DNA of 64,000 bases, taken from contig NZ_CP019236.1 of NCBI RefSeq assembly GCF_001955695.1, positions 1,984,001-2,048,000 of the forward strand, read 5' to 3'. The notes beneath the pieces are model-generated. The model saw nothing but the letters and a program-made list of their open reading frames with translations, was not told the DNA's origin and made no database searches. Below, in pieces: positions 37,120 through 47,461 of the stretch (its first letter is position 1; every line of letters starts with the position of its first letter). Both the position numbers and the translations under genes were made by a program. The stretch comes from Rhodoferax koreense (GTDB lineage: Bacteria; Pseudomonadota; Gammaproteobacteria; Burkholderiales; Burkholderiaceae_C).

Positions 37120-37225
37120 AACAAAAGAGCCGGAAATACTAACTTCTGATCGGTAGGGAAATTGGGTCAGGGTCATTGACGGACTTCGCGAACTTCAGGT
37201 TGGTACGGCTGGGAGGGGCAGGTCA

Positions 37226-37301
37226 GTCCACTCCGCCAGACATAAGGGTTTGCTCCTATGAAAATGGCAGCAAACCCTTTTTTTATGGTCCAAATTTGGA
37301 A
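37226..37301 (+). repeat. Right direct repeat (attR-like)
   Basis: It starts GTCCACTCCGCCAG, identical to 20095-20108, then repeats the tRNA-Asp terminator and the CCAAATTTGG palindrome with about 90% identity. It marks the right end of the island. Beyond it the sequence is host-like. Confidence 0.82.
37240..37286 (+). terminator. Duplicate of the tRNA-Asp terminator
   Basis: The stem AAGGGTTTGCT.../...AGCAAACCCTT with a T-run is the second copy of the hairpin at 20113-20155. It differs by a few compensating or G-T changes, so it should still fold. Confidence 0.75.
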
Positions 37302-37374
37302 GGCTAGCGCCAAGCCGCTTGCGGAGGTCGGGTGAACCGTCCTGTTGCGCGCGTGCGCAGGCACTGGCGGGCCA

Positions 37375-37653
37375 TCACAGCTTGTCCCAGCGCGACTGCG
37401 GAACGATCCACCCGCCACAATGCTCGCAGCGCCGGTAACGCTGGCTGGTGCTCTGGAAGCAGTGCGGGCAGACCTCGCTTGAGTACTCCCTTCGACCGAA
37501 AATCCGCGGCGTCAACGCCGAACGCAGCAGGGTCCAAAGCGTGGTTTTGGCCCGAGGTTGGCGGGATGGCCGGCCACTTCGGACGGATTGCGTATAGCCT
37601 GTGATACGGCGCTGAGGGCGTGACATTGTCGGCATGAGCGTGTTGGTTGGCAC
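37375..37653 (-). CDS. Small zinc-ribbon protein, unknown function
   Basis: A basic protein of up to 92 residues that I do not recognise. The C-terminal part has two CxxC pairs, CPHCFQSTSQRYRRCEHCGG (about 62-81), forming a likely zinc ribbon. The N-terminus is Arg-rich and low in complexity. Candidate starts are GTG 37653, ATG 37635 and ATG 37626. The cysteine pattern supports a real gene, but it could be a fragment. It lies just outside the island's right repeat. Confidence 0.5.
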   Translation of the reverse strand: MPTNTLMPTMSRPQRRITGYTQSVRSGRPSRQPRAKTTLWTLLRSALTPRIFGRREYSSEVCPHCFQSTSQRYRRCEHCGGWIVPQSRWDKL

Positions 37654-37928
37654 CCAGATTCGTCCGGACGAGAGGCGCCGGCCACCGCAACTGGATTTAA
37701 GTTCACTATAGCCATGCTTGTAGCACCCTGTTTCACGGCCAGCCTGGCGCTTCAGAGCCGTCCGAAACGCGTTGCCATGGGGGCGGATGACGGCCAGGTT
37801 GCTGCGGCAAGGACTACGTGGGCTGTCGGTTTCGTCCTACGCGGCGGCGTGTCGGTACCGTAAGACCATTCAGAAAGGAGAGATTTTTTTACCTCTCTGT
37901 CACAACTGAAACAACAGGGACACACGCC

Positions 37929-38720
37929 ATGAGGAAACTTCTGTTCAGCGCCATTTTTGCCGTCGGGGCGGGGCTTGCCGGAGGGGCGCAGGCCTACCAG
38001 GTGAGTTACAACTACACCAACACCAATGTGCCCGGTGGCGACCAGTCCGGCAAGACCAGCCCGTTCCTGACCGCCGCCAACGTGGCGGTTCCGGGCTCAG
38101 GCATCTTCATCGAGACGTTCGGCGCGCGCAACGGCGGCGGCAATGCGCAAGGCTGCGGGCTGGATACGCCGGCCGGGCTGGTGAGCCTGAGCGGCGGCAG
38201 CTACGCCTTCAGGTCGGGCACGGTCGCAGGCGTGGCCGCGGCGCCGGCGGGGGACTCAACCTGTTATGCCTATGGCCCTTCGCAGGGCGGCAGCTTGCCC
38301 GATGTCGTGAACGTCAATTACAGCGGGCTGTTGAGCCAATTGGGCGCCGGGGCGAGCCTGAACTACCTCGGTCTCTATTACGGCTCCATCGACACCTACA
38401 ACGACCTGCTGTTTTACAACGCGCAAGGCGGGCTGATCGCGACCGTTACCGGCGCCAGCCTGATCGATCAGTTCAAGGGCACCTCGGGCAACCAGCAGGC
38501 CGACTCGTCCAACATCTATGTGAACCTGTTCTTCGAACCGGGCGAGCAGTTCACCAGTTTCTCGTTCCGCACCACCGGCATCGCCTTCGAGATGGACAAC
38601 GTGTCTGTCGGCTTCAACGTGGCGCCGCCGAGCCAGGTGCCCGAGCCTGGCTCGCTGGCCTTGCTGGGCCTGGGCATCGCGGCCATCGGTCTGACGCGCC
38701 GCCGCAAACGCTCCGTCTAA
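37929..38720 (+). CDS. PEP-CTERM sorting-domain protein
   Basis: A 263-residue exported protein: signal peptide MRKLLFSAIFAVGAGLAGGAQA, a beta-rich body with many Gly, Ser, Asn and Tyr, and a C-terminal PEP-CTERM signal (VPEPGSLALLGLGIAAIGL, then TRRRKRSV). Exosortase cleaves at the PEP motif and helps export or anchor such proteins in biofilm-forming bacteria. No exosortase gene is in the window. The upstream 200 bases include a GAGAG...CTCTC hairpin with a T-run between the arms just before the gene. Its specific role is unknown. Confidence 0.88.
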   Translation: MRKLLFSAIFAVGAGLAGGAQAYQVSYNYTNTNVPGGDQSGKTSPFLTAANVAVPGSGIFIETFGARNGGGNAQGCGLDTPAGLVSLSGGSYAFRSGTVAGVAAAPAGDSTCYAYGPSQGGSLPDVVNVNYSGLLSQLGAGASLNYLGLYYGSIDTYNDLLFYNAQGGLIATVTGASLIDQFKGTSGNQQADSSNIYVNLFFEPGEQFTSFSFRTTGIAFEMDNVSVGFNVAPPSQVPEPGSLALLGLGIAAIGLTRRRKRSV

Positions 38721-38812
38721 GCGACGCCACCTGCGCTTGGGGCTGTTGCCGAATGCATCGGCGGCAGCCCTTTGATGTTTCAGGAGGCGCCGCGGCCCCT
38801 ACACTGGCGCGC

Positions 38813-39790
38813 ATGGCCACCCATCACGAACTTCATTCCTCCCCCGATACCGTGCATTGGGGATTCTTCGATGCGGCATTGCCACCCGTGCTCACGGTCG
38901 CCTCCGGCGACAGGGTCACGTTGCACTGCGTCTCCGGCGCTCCGGAAGACATGCCGGGTCCACCGTTCGAGGTGCTGCCCGAATTACGCGCCATCCACGA
39001 CCGCATCAAGCCGCGCATGCGCGGCCACATCCTCACCGGGCCGGTGGCGGTGCAGGGCGCCATGCCGGGCGACATGCTCGAAGTGCGGGTGATCGACGTC
39101 GCCCTGCGCCAGGACTGGGGCTACAACGTCCAGCGCCCGCTGCTGGGCACCCTGCCGGAAGACTTCCCGCAACTGCGCCGCATGCACATCCCGATCGACC
39201 GGCAGCGCCGCATCGCCACCATGCCCTGGGGCACCGAGCTACCGCTGGCGCCGTTCTTCGGCATCATGGGCGTGGCGCCGCCGGCCCACTATGGCGCGCA
39301 GAGTTCGATCGAGCCGCGCGAATACGGCGGCAACATCGACCTCAAGGAAATGGTGCCGGGCACCACGCTGCTGCTGCCCGTGTGGGCCGAAGGCGCGCTG
39401 TTTTCCGCGGGCGATGGTCACGGCATGCAGGGGGATGGCGAGGTGTGCCTCACGGCGCTGGAGACCAGCCTGTCGGGCACCTTCGAGTTCGTGCTCCACA
39501 AGCACGCCGGCCTGCGTTTCCCGCGTGCGCTCACGCCCACGCACTACATCGCCATGGGCCTGGATGCCGACCTGGACGACGCCGCCCGGCAGGCGCTGCG
39601 CGAGATGATCCGCTGGATCGGCGAACTCACCGGCCTGCCCGCGCCCGACGCCTACACGCTGTGCAGCCTGGCCTGTGACCTGCGCGTGACGCAACTCGTC
39701 GACGGCAACAAGGGCATCCACGCGATGCTGCCGCGCGCGGCGTTGCCAGGGGCGCGGCCTTATCCGCCCGAACCTGGCCTTCAGACGTAG
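38813..39790 (+). CDS. Acetamidase/formamidase family protein
   Basis: A 325-residue FmdA/AmdA-type amidase: HHELHSSPDTVHWGFFDAAL, then RGHILTGPVAVQGAMPGDML, EPREYGGNIDLKEMVPGTTL and FSAGDGHGMQGDGEVC, all typical. The family hydrolyses formamide or acetamide to the acid and ammonia, using a metal-bound mechanism. ATG 38813 is chosen from in-frame codons as the one giving the family N-terminus. It overlaps the convergent zinc-finger gene by 10 bp. Confidence 0.9.
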   Translation: MATHHELHSSPDTVHWGFFDAALPPVLTVASGDRVTLHCVSGAPEDMPGPPFEVLPELRAIHDRIKPRMRGHILTGPVAVQGAMPGDMLEVRVIDVALRQDWGYNVQRPLLGTLPEDFPQLRRMHIPIDRQRRIATMPWGTELPLAPFFGIMGVAPPAHYGAQSSIEPREYGGNIDLKEMVPGTTLLLPVWAEGALFSAGDGHGMQGDGEVCLTALETSLSGTFEFVLHKHAGLRFPRALTPTHYIAMGLDADLDDAARQALREMIRWIGELTGLPAPDAYTLCSLACDLRVTQLVDGNKGIHAMLPRAALPGARPYPPEPGLQT

Positions 39791-40086
39791 CGGGGGATCG
39801 GGCCGTTCTGCGGCGTGGTGTCGCCGAGATCGACCTCGACCTTGTCGACGAAACACCAGCCCCAGCCTTCGGGCGGATCGTAGCCCTCGATGATCGGATG
39901 CCCGGTCTCGTGAAAATGCGCGCGGGCGTGGCGGTGCGGAGAATCGTCGCAGCAGCCGACGTGGCCACAGGTGCGGCACAGGCGCAGGTGGACCCAGATG
40001 CTGCCCAGCTTCAGGCATTCGGCACAGCCCAGCGTGCCCGGCACCACGTGGGCAATGCTGTCGGTATGGGTGCAGTGTTTGCTCAT
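39781..40086 (-). CDS. UBP-type zinc finger protein
   Basis: A 101-residue protein made almost only of a ZnF-UBP domain. Cys and His ligands are in HCTHTDSI, LGCAECLKLGSIWVHLRLC, CRTCGHVGCCDDSPHRHARA and HFHETGHPI. The tail WGWCFVDKVEVDL is typical. In eukaryotes this domain binds ubiquitin; the bacterial role is unknown. ATG 40086 is preferred; ATG 40095 is possible. Confidence 0.88.
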   Translation of the reverse strand: MSKHCTHTDSIAHVVPGTLGCAECLKLGSIWVHLRLCRTCGHVGCCDDSPHRHARAHFHETGHPIIEGYDPPEGWGWCFVDKVEVDLGDTTPQNGPIPRYV

Positions 40087-40250
40087 GCGGACCATGCTAG
40101 CACCAAGCCGCCAGAAACGGGTGGTGTCTCGGTGCGTCCTGAAATCCGGCACAGTGTTTCCCGGCTTTGCCATCTAGTGGTGCCGACACGGCGTCTGTAC
40201 ATTCATGGCATGGCGCCATGGCGCGCCACATCATTTGAGAAAGAAACACC

Positions 40251-41111
40251 ATGCAAGCCATGACCCGCCCATCCACCGACTCCTACGCCGACTCAGCCAC
40301 CCGATTCCCGGTCTATTTCGTTTCGCACGGCGGAGGCCCCTGGCCCTGGGTCGACGGCATGCGCGAGCAGTTCGCCAGGACGGAGCAGGCGTTCCGCCAG
40401 ATGCCACAGCGCTTCCCGGCCAAGCCGAAGGCCGTGCTGGTGATCACGGGGCACTGGGAGGCGGAGGCCTTCACCGTGTCTACCGCCGAACACCCGTCGA
40501 TGGAATACGACTACTACGGCTTTCCAGAACACACCTACCGGATCCAGTACCGTGCCCCAGGCGCTCCCGCACTCGCCGCCCGTGTGCGTGAACTGCTCGG
40601 CGCGGCCGGCATGGAGAGCGCAGAAGACCCACGCCGCGGCTTCGACCACGGCACCTTCGTGCCGATGGCGCTGATGTACCCCGAGGCCGACATCCCGGTG
40701 GTCATGCTGTCGATGAAGTCCAGCTACGACCCGGCCGAGCACATCCGGCTCGGCCAGGCCCTCGTGCCGCTGCGCGACGAAGGCGTGTTGATCATCGGCA
40801 GCGGGCTCACCTACCACAACATGCGGGGTTTCGGCCGTCCCACGTCGACGCCCGTGGCCAGCGCCTTCGAGGCCTATCTCAACGACGCGATCACCGCGCC
40901 GACGGCTGCCGTGCGCAACGAGCGGCTGGTGCATTGGGAGGCAGCGCCCGGCGCGCGGCTCGCCCATCCGCAGGAAGACCATCTGATTCCGTTGATGGTG
41001 GTGGCCGGCGCGGCGGGAGACGATGTGGGCCGCCGTCTCTTCGTCGACCAGGCCATGAACGTGGCGATGGCTTCGTATGAGTTCGGTACCGTGGCCGAGC
41101 CGTCGGAGTGA
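40251..41111 (+). CDS. DODA-type extradiol ring-cleavage dioxygenase (YgiD-like)
   Basis: A 286-residue class III (LigB-superfamily) dioxygenase similar to 4,5-DOPA dioxygenase/YgiD. Metal His residues are in FVSHGGGPW and VITGHWEAEA. The DHGTF motif (RRGFDHGTFVPMALMYP) and SGLTYHN are present. It opens catechol rings next to a hydroxyl; the natural substrate is unknown. Two in-frame ATGs lie three codons apart at the start. Confidence 0.9.
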   Translation: MQAMTRPSTDSYADSATRFPVYFVSHGGGPWPWVDGMREQFARTEQAFRQMPQRFPAKPKAVLVITGHWEAEAFTVSTAEHPSMEYDYYGFPEHTYRIQYRAPGAPALAARVRELLGAAGMESAEDPRRGFDHGTFVPMALMYPEADIPVVMLSMKSSYDPAEHIRLGQALVPLRDEGVLIIGSGLTYHNMRGFGRPTSTPVASAFEAYLNDAITAPTAAVRNERLVHWEAAPGARLAHPQEDHLIPLMVVAGAAGDDVGRRLFVDQAMNVAMASYEFGTVAEPSE

Positions 41112-41256
41112 CGAACGTATACATGTGGCATTGATAAAGTGACTTCTGTCACCTGTTTATGAGCGAACTTATCGCGAATTTTGGTATTCACAGACCGGGC
41201 AGACCATGCAAACCGTCCATCCCGGACGGACCATTCACCCGAGAGGAATCCACACC

Positions 41257-41583
41257 ATGAACAGCTCGAAGAAACGCCTGTCTTCCGCCTTGATCGCCGT
41301 AGCGGCCCTGACCGCTGTCAGCGCCTTTGCGGAATCGAACGACGCCTACCCCGTGCAGCCCAAGACCCAGAGCACCCTCACGCGTGCGCAGGTCGAGGCC
41401 GACGCCGCGAAGGCCGAAAAGAGCGGTGGCGTTCTCAAGAACGACGACAGCTATCCCAAGGCCCAGAAATCCACCGGTCCCGGCAAGACCCGCGCCCAGG
41501 TCAAGGCGGAATTGAAGAAGGCCGAGGCGGCAGGCCAGACGCCCGAAATCAATAACAACAACTACCCCGCCGCCACCAAGTAA
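41257..41583 (+). CDS. DUF4148 protein (1)
   Basis: A 108-residue small exported protein: signal peptide MNSSKKRLSSALIAVAALTA plus VSAFAES, then two repeats containing LTRAQVEADAAKAEKSG and KTRAQVKAELKKAEAAG, the DUF4148 pattern, and terminal NNYPAATK. The family is common in Burkholderiales and of unknown role. GAGAGGAA precedes ATG 41257. The upstream gap contains GTGAC-TTCT-GTCAC (41139-41152), a possible operator. Confidence 0.88.
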   Translation: MNSSKKRLSSALIAVAALTAVSAFAESNDAYPVQPKTQSTLTRAQVEADAAKAEKSGGVLKNDDSYPKAQKSTGPGKTRAQVKAELKKAEAAGQTPEINNNNYPAATK

Positions 41584-41734
41584 GACGCGTGCCCCACTCT
41601 GAGGCAGAGTCTCTGGTTTGGAAACAGTGTGATTCGATTTAGGGCTCTTCAGAAGCGGAACGCCAGGACCCAACTGCCAATCACAGAGGGCGCAAGCTTG
41701 CAAACCCTGTACATGCAAAGAACCTCTTTTCAAG

Positions 41735-41754
41735 GGCCACCGAACCCGGTGGCC
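41735..41754 (+). terminator. Hairpin between the DUF4148 genes
   Basis: GGCCACCG / CGGTGGCC with an AACC loop is a perfect 8-bp stem in the 231-base gap. There is no clear T-run, so it may be an attenuator or RNA-stability element rather than a full terminator. Confidence 0.45.
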
Positions 41755-41814
41755 ACGCGGCAAGAGGCTCCTTTCATGTAGTGGCCATTTTTTACTGTCA
41801 GAGGAAACTACATC

Positions 41815-42135
41815 ATGAACACTTCGACCAAGATTCTTTCGTCGGCCCTGATCGCCATTGCTTCCTTGTCTGCCGCCAGCGCATTCGCGGGCGACAACGA
41901 CTATCCCGGTGTCCAGACCAGCACCGTGAGCAACACGACCCGCGCCCAGGTCCGCGCGGAACTGATGCAAGCGCGTCGCGACGGTACGCTGATCCAGGCG
42001 GACGACAACTACCCGGCCGACCAGGCGGCCCAGACCGTCGGTGGCAAGACCCGTGAGCAGGTCAAGGCCGAATTGCGCGACGCGCAATCGCAAGGCAACT
42101 ACTCCGCACGTGTGGCCGACAGCTATCCCGCCTGA
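41815..42135 (+). CDS. DUF4148 protein (2)
   Basis: A 106-residue paralogue of the preceding gene: signal peptide ending SAASAFAGD, repeats TTRAQVRAELMQARRDG and KTREQVKAELRDAQSQG, and closing ADSYPA. Both genes share the NDYP/SYP motif near the mature start and end, so they arose by tandem duplication. Function is unknown; they should be periplasmic or secreted. Confidence 0.88.
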   Translation: MNTSTKILSSALIAIASLSAASAFAGDNDYPGVQTSTVSNTTRAQVRAELMQARRDGTLIQADDNYPADQAAQTVGGKTREQVKAELRDAQSQGNYSARVADSYPA

Positions 42136-42341
42136 TCCTTGAGTCCATTCCTGGCGCTTGACGCCTGGGCGACGGCCGCATCCTGTGAGGGGTGTGGCCG
42201 TTTTTTCGTGGTCGGCCGATCGCATCGACCTTGGCGTGGGCGCTCGCTGACAGCAGGGCCGCGGTCCGTCCCACAGCCCGGCAGGTCTTCGCTTCGCACA
42301 ATGGAACAACCTTTCCCAACGAGACGAACCGAAGGAACATC

Positions 42342-42710
42342 ATGGCAACCAGCAGCATTTTGGGCGGCGAACACATGCCCGAACCCATCCCCGGCAAAGA
42401 CACGGACGCACTGGGCCCCAGCGACAACTCCGACAGCGGCAGCGACGCGCAGGGCGCCTATGGGGACGGCGAACTGGCCAACGACAGCGATGCCGCGGGT
42501 ACGGGCGAGCGCGCGAGCATCGAGGGCATGGACCTCTCCGACCGCGACATCCTGCCCGATCACGTTGAACGCGAAAGTGACGCGACATCCGATGAACCCA
42601 TCGACATCGACAGCGAGGCCGCCGTCGACGACCTCGCCCTCGACGAGGAAGGCGACGAAGAGGACGAGGATGAAGGCGGTGCCGAGTCCGACAGCCCGGA
42701 CCGTGGCTGA
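42342..42710 (+). CDS. Acidic low-complexity protein
   Basis: A 122-residue protein with very many Asp, Glu, Ser and Gly and a strongly negative charge (for example LALDEEGDEEDEDEGGAESD). No signal peptide or membrane helix is present. The start MATSSILGGEHMPEPIPGKD has GAAGGA upstream of ATG 42342. Similar proteins occur in related genomes under uninformative names. It may be disordered and bind basic partners. It ends 11 bases before recQ. Confidence 0.72.
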   Translation: MATSSILGGEHMPEPIPGKDTDALGPSDNSDSGSDAQGAYGDGELANDSDAAGTGERASIEGMDLSDRDILPDHVERESDATSDEPIDIDSEAAVDDLALDEEGDEEDEDEGGAESDSPDRG

Positions 42711-42721
42711 GCAGGTGTTCC

Positions 42722-44521
<1,800 letters not shown>

Positions 44522-44980
44522 CCCAGGCCGCTCGCGGCGCGGTGCGTCTCGCGCGAAACCTCGCGCCAGGGCGGGGCCAACAGTGGCGCGAAGGCATCGC
44601 CTTCGAAGTCGGCGTCGATCTCCGTCACCACCGCCGAGTCCGCCAGCGGCAGCGCCTGCGCGTAGATGTCGGCACCGCCGATCACCCAGGCGTCGACGCC
44701 CGCGGGGAACATCGCGCGCGCCTCTTCCACCGAGCCGGCGCGCACCGCGCCGTCGGCCTGCCAGCCGGCCTGGCGCGTGAGCACCACGTTCTGGCGTCCG
44801 GGCAGCGGGCGGAACCGTGGCGGCAGCGAGTCCCAGGTCTTGCGGCCCATGATGACCGGCGCGCCCATGGTGGTGCGCTTGAAATGCGCCAGGTCCTCGG
44901 GCAGGTGCCAGGGCAGGGTGTTGTTGGCGCCGATGACGCCGTTGCGCGCGCGCGCGAAGATCAAGTGGATCGGCATTGGG

Positions 44981-45823
44981 CTAGACCGCCACCGGCGCCT
45001 TGATGGCGGCGTGGCATTGGTAGTCGAGCACCTCGAAATCCTCGAATTGGTAGTCGAAGATCGAATCCGGCTTGCGCTTGATGTGCAGCGTCGGGTAAGG
45101 ATAGGGCGCGCGGCTCAGTTGCAGCGCCACCTGCTCGGCATGGTTGCTGTAGATGTGGCAGTCGCCGCCGGTCCAGATGAAGTCGCCCACGTCCAGGTCG
45201 CATTGCTGCGCCACCATGTGCGTCAGCAGCGCATAGCTGGCGATGTTGAAGGGTACGCCGAGGAAGATGTCCGCACTGCGCTGGTACAGCTGGCAGCTCA
45301 GCTTGCCGCGTTCGCCGGGGGCCTGTGCCGGCGCCACGTAGAATTGAAAGAAGGCATGGCAGGGCATGAGGGCCATCTTGTCGAGATCGGCCACGTTCCA
45401 GGCGCTGACGATGATGCGGCGCGAATCGGGATTGGCCTTCAGCGTCTTGATGACTTCGGCGATCTGGTCGATGTGGCCGCCGTCGGGCGTGGGCCAGCTG
45501 CGCCACTGCACGCCGTAGACCGGGCCCAGGTCCCCATCGGCGCGCGCCCATTCGTCCCAGATCGTCACGCCGCGCTCTTTCAGCCAGTTGTTGCTGCTCG
45601 ATCCGGTGAGGAACCACAGCAGTTCCTGGATGATGGAACGCAGGTGCACCTTCTTCGTCGTGACCAGGGGAAAACCTTCGTTCAGGTCGAAGCGCATCTG
45701 GTAGCCGAACACGCTCTTCGTGCCGGTGCCGGTGCGGTCGCCCTTGGCCACGCCATGGGTGTCGACGTGGCGCATGAAATCTTCGTACTGGGAGCGGGTC
45801 GGTCTGGAGGGGGAGGAAGTCAT
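44981..45823 (-). CDS. thyA: Thymidylate synthase
   Basis: Makes dTMP from dUMP using methylene-tetrahydrofolate. The 280-residue protein has [19 protein letters not shown], the catalytic Cys in [15 protein letters not shown], and [20 protein letters not shown]. It heads the thyA-folA pair, with the folate cycle closed by the adjacent reductase. Confidence 0.97.
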   Translation of the reverse strand: MTSSPSRPTRSQYEDFMRHVDTHGVAKGDRTGTGTKSVFGYQMRFDLNEGFPLVTTKKVHLRSIIQELLWFLTGSSSNNWLKERGVTIWDEWARADGDLGPVYGVQWRSWPTPDGGHIDQIAEVIKTLKANPDSRRIIVSAWNVADLDKMALMPCHAFFQFYVAPAQAPGERGKLSCQLYQRSADIFLGVPFNIASYALLTHMVAQQCDLDVGDFIWTGGDCHIYSNHAEQVALQLSRAPYPYPTLHIKRKPDSIFDYQFEDFEVLDYQCHAAIKAPVAV

Positions 45824-45985
45824 CGCGAATGGGCCTTGGGCTCGGCTCGGAGCGCGGGAGCGTTCCGTCAGCGTGCATTCTAGGCGGATCGGGCAGCGCC
45901 CCCGATGGCCGCGGGGAGGGGTGGGGTGTGCTAAAACGGCACAGCAAGACGTTCACTCGGCGCGTACCGAAAAGGCTTTCAACAT

Positions 45986-47461
45986 ATGGACAAACTCGAA
46001 ATCTGGGCCCAGGAGGCCGCCCGGCTGGCCGCGCCGGAGGCCGACTTCTGGTCGGTGCGCCATGTGGTGGAAAGTGCGGAGCAATTGAACGTGCGGCAGA
46101 ACCTCGCCGAGTCGCCGGTGCGCACGCACGACGAAGGGGTGATGGTGTGCGTGGTCAGCGGCGGCGCCATGGGTTATGGGGCCACCGGCGATGTCTCCGG
46201 CCCCGGCATCCGGCAGGCGTTCAGCCAGGCCATGATGATGGCCCAGGCCGCCGCGGGCCACAGCGTGTTCGACTATCGCAAAGCGCTTGCAGAAGATGTC
46301 GCGCCGGCCGCCGCGCATTACCGTTCGCCGAACCGGCGCCCGGTCGGCCAGTCTTCGCTGAAGGAGCGCTTCGATCTGCTCATGGGCGTGAGCCACAGCC
46401 TCAAGCTCGGCAGCGAGATCGTCGACTGGAGCGCATCGCTGTGGACGACCCACACCGAACAACGGCTCGTGACTTCGCGCGGCGACCATGTTGCGCAGGC
46501 GTGGGATTTCGTCGTGCCCAACATCCTTGCCGTGGCCAGCGTGGGCGGCGAGACGCAGACGCGCAGTGCCGCCGGGCAGTACAACGGCTTCTGCCAGCAA
46601 GGCAGCCTGGAAGTGCTGGACCGCGCGGGCTTCGCGAACGACGGCCCGCGCGTGGCCCGCGAAGCCATCGAACTCGCACGCGCGCCGAACTGTCCGACGG
46701 GCGAGATGGACCTGGTGCTGATGCCCGACCAGATGATGCTGCAGATCCACGAGAGCATCGGCCATCCGCTGGAGCTCGACCGCATCCTCGGCGACGAGCG
46801 CAACTTCGCCGGCACCAGTTTCGTCACGCTCGACATGTTCGGCAGCTACGCCTACGGCAGCGACCTGCTGAACGTGACCTTCGATCCGACGCGCGGCGAG
46901 CAGTTCGCCAGTTTCGGCTTCGACGACGAAGGCACGCCGGCCCGGCGCGAGTTCATCATCGAGAAAGGCCTGCTCCAACGCCCGCTCGGCGGCAGCCTGT
47001 CGCAGCAGCGCGCGCACGCGCTCGGGGTGGACTTCGAAGCCGTCGCCACGACGCGTGCCTGCAGCTGGAACCGCGCGCCGATCGACCGCATGAGCAACCT
47101 CAACATCGAGCCCGGCACTTCTTCACTGGCCGACATGATCGCCAGCGTGGAAGACGGCATCCTGATGAAGACCAATGCTTCGTGGAGCATCGACGACTCG
47201 CGCAACAAGTTCCAGTTCGGCTGCGAATACGGCCAGCGCATCCGCGAGGGGCAACTCGCCGAGGTGGTGAAGAAGCCCAGCTACCGCGGCATCTCGTCCA
47301 CCTTCTGGCGTTCGCTGGCCATGGTCGGCGATGCGTCCACCTTCGAGGTCATGGGCACGCCGTTCTGCGGCAAGGGCGAGCCGAACCAGGTCGTGCGCGT
47401 GGGCCATGCGGCGCCGGCCTGCAAGTTCAGCCGCGTGTCGGTGTTCGGCGGAGCGAACTGA
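45986..47461 (+). CDS. TldD/PmbA-family metalloprotease, TldD-like subunit
   Basis: A 491-residue TldD-like protein. The zinc motif HESIGH (IHESIGHPLELDR, about 255-260) and the later SGCDR-like end, here in CSWNRAPIDRMSNLNIEPG, mark the catalytic subunit. TldD and TldE together process partly unfolded peptides such as microcin B17 precursor and CcdA. Its stop shares one base with the next ATG (TGATG), so the two subunits are coupled. Confidence 0.9.
   Translation: MDKLEIWAQEAARLAAPEADFWSVRHVVESAEQLNVRQNLAESPVRTHDEGVMVCVVSGGAMGYGATGDVSGPGIRQAFSQAMMMAQAAAGHSVFDYRKALAEDVAPAAAHYRSPNRRPVGQSSLKERFDLLMGVSHSLKLGSEIVDWSASLWTTHTEQRLVTSRGDHVAQAWDFVVPNILAVASVGGETQTRSAAGQYNGFCQQGSLEVLDRAGFANDGPRVAREAIELARAPNCPTGEMDLVLMPDQMMLQIHESIGHPLELDRILGDERNFAGTSFVTLDMFGSYAYGSDLLNVTFDPTRGEQFASFGFDDEGTPARREFIIEKGLLQRPLGGSLSQQRAHALGVDFEAVATTRACSWNRAPIDRMSNLNIEPGTSSLADMIASVEDGILMKTNASWSIDDSRNKFQFGCEYGQRIREGQLAEVVKKPSYRGISSTFWRSLAMVGDASTFEVMGTPFCGKGEPNQVVRVGHAAPACKFSRVSVFGGAN

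Larger units (their letters stand above)
20108..37239. mobile_element. Genomic island integrated at tRNA-Asp, about 17 kb
   Basis: The element is bounded by the repeats 20095-20171 and 37226-37301. It contains remnants of a tyrosine recombinase next to the tRNA (20970-21221), three IS3-family fragments, a broken TolC gene, and two catabolic/transport clusters with their LysR regulators. Codon usage of the clusters is GC-rich and not strongly different from the host, which suggests a donor among related bacteria. No intact integrase, conjugation or replication gene is visible, so it is probably immobile now. Confidence 0.75.

Noticed and set aside
41735..41754. Full Rho-independent terminator after the first DUF4148 gene
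   Set aside because: The hairpin is perfect, but no T-run follows; I list it only as a weak candidate.
45829..47460. A 540-codon in-frame extension upstream of the TldE-like gene
   Set aside because: It is the shifted frame of the TldD-like gene; real homology starts at ATG 47461.
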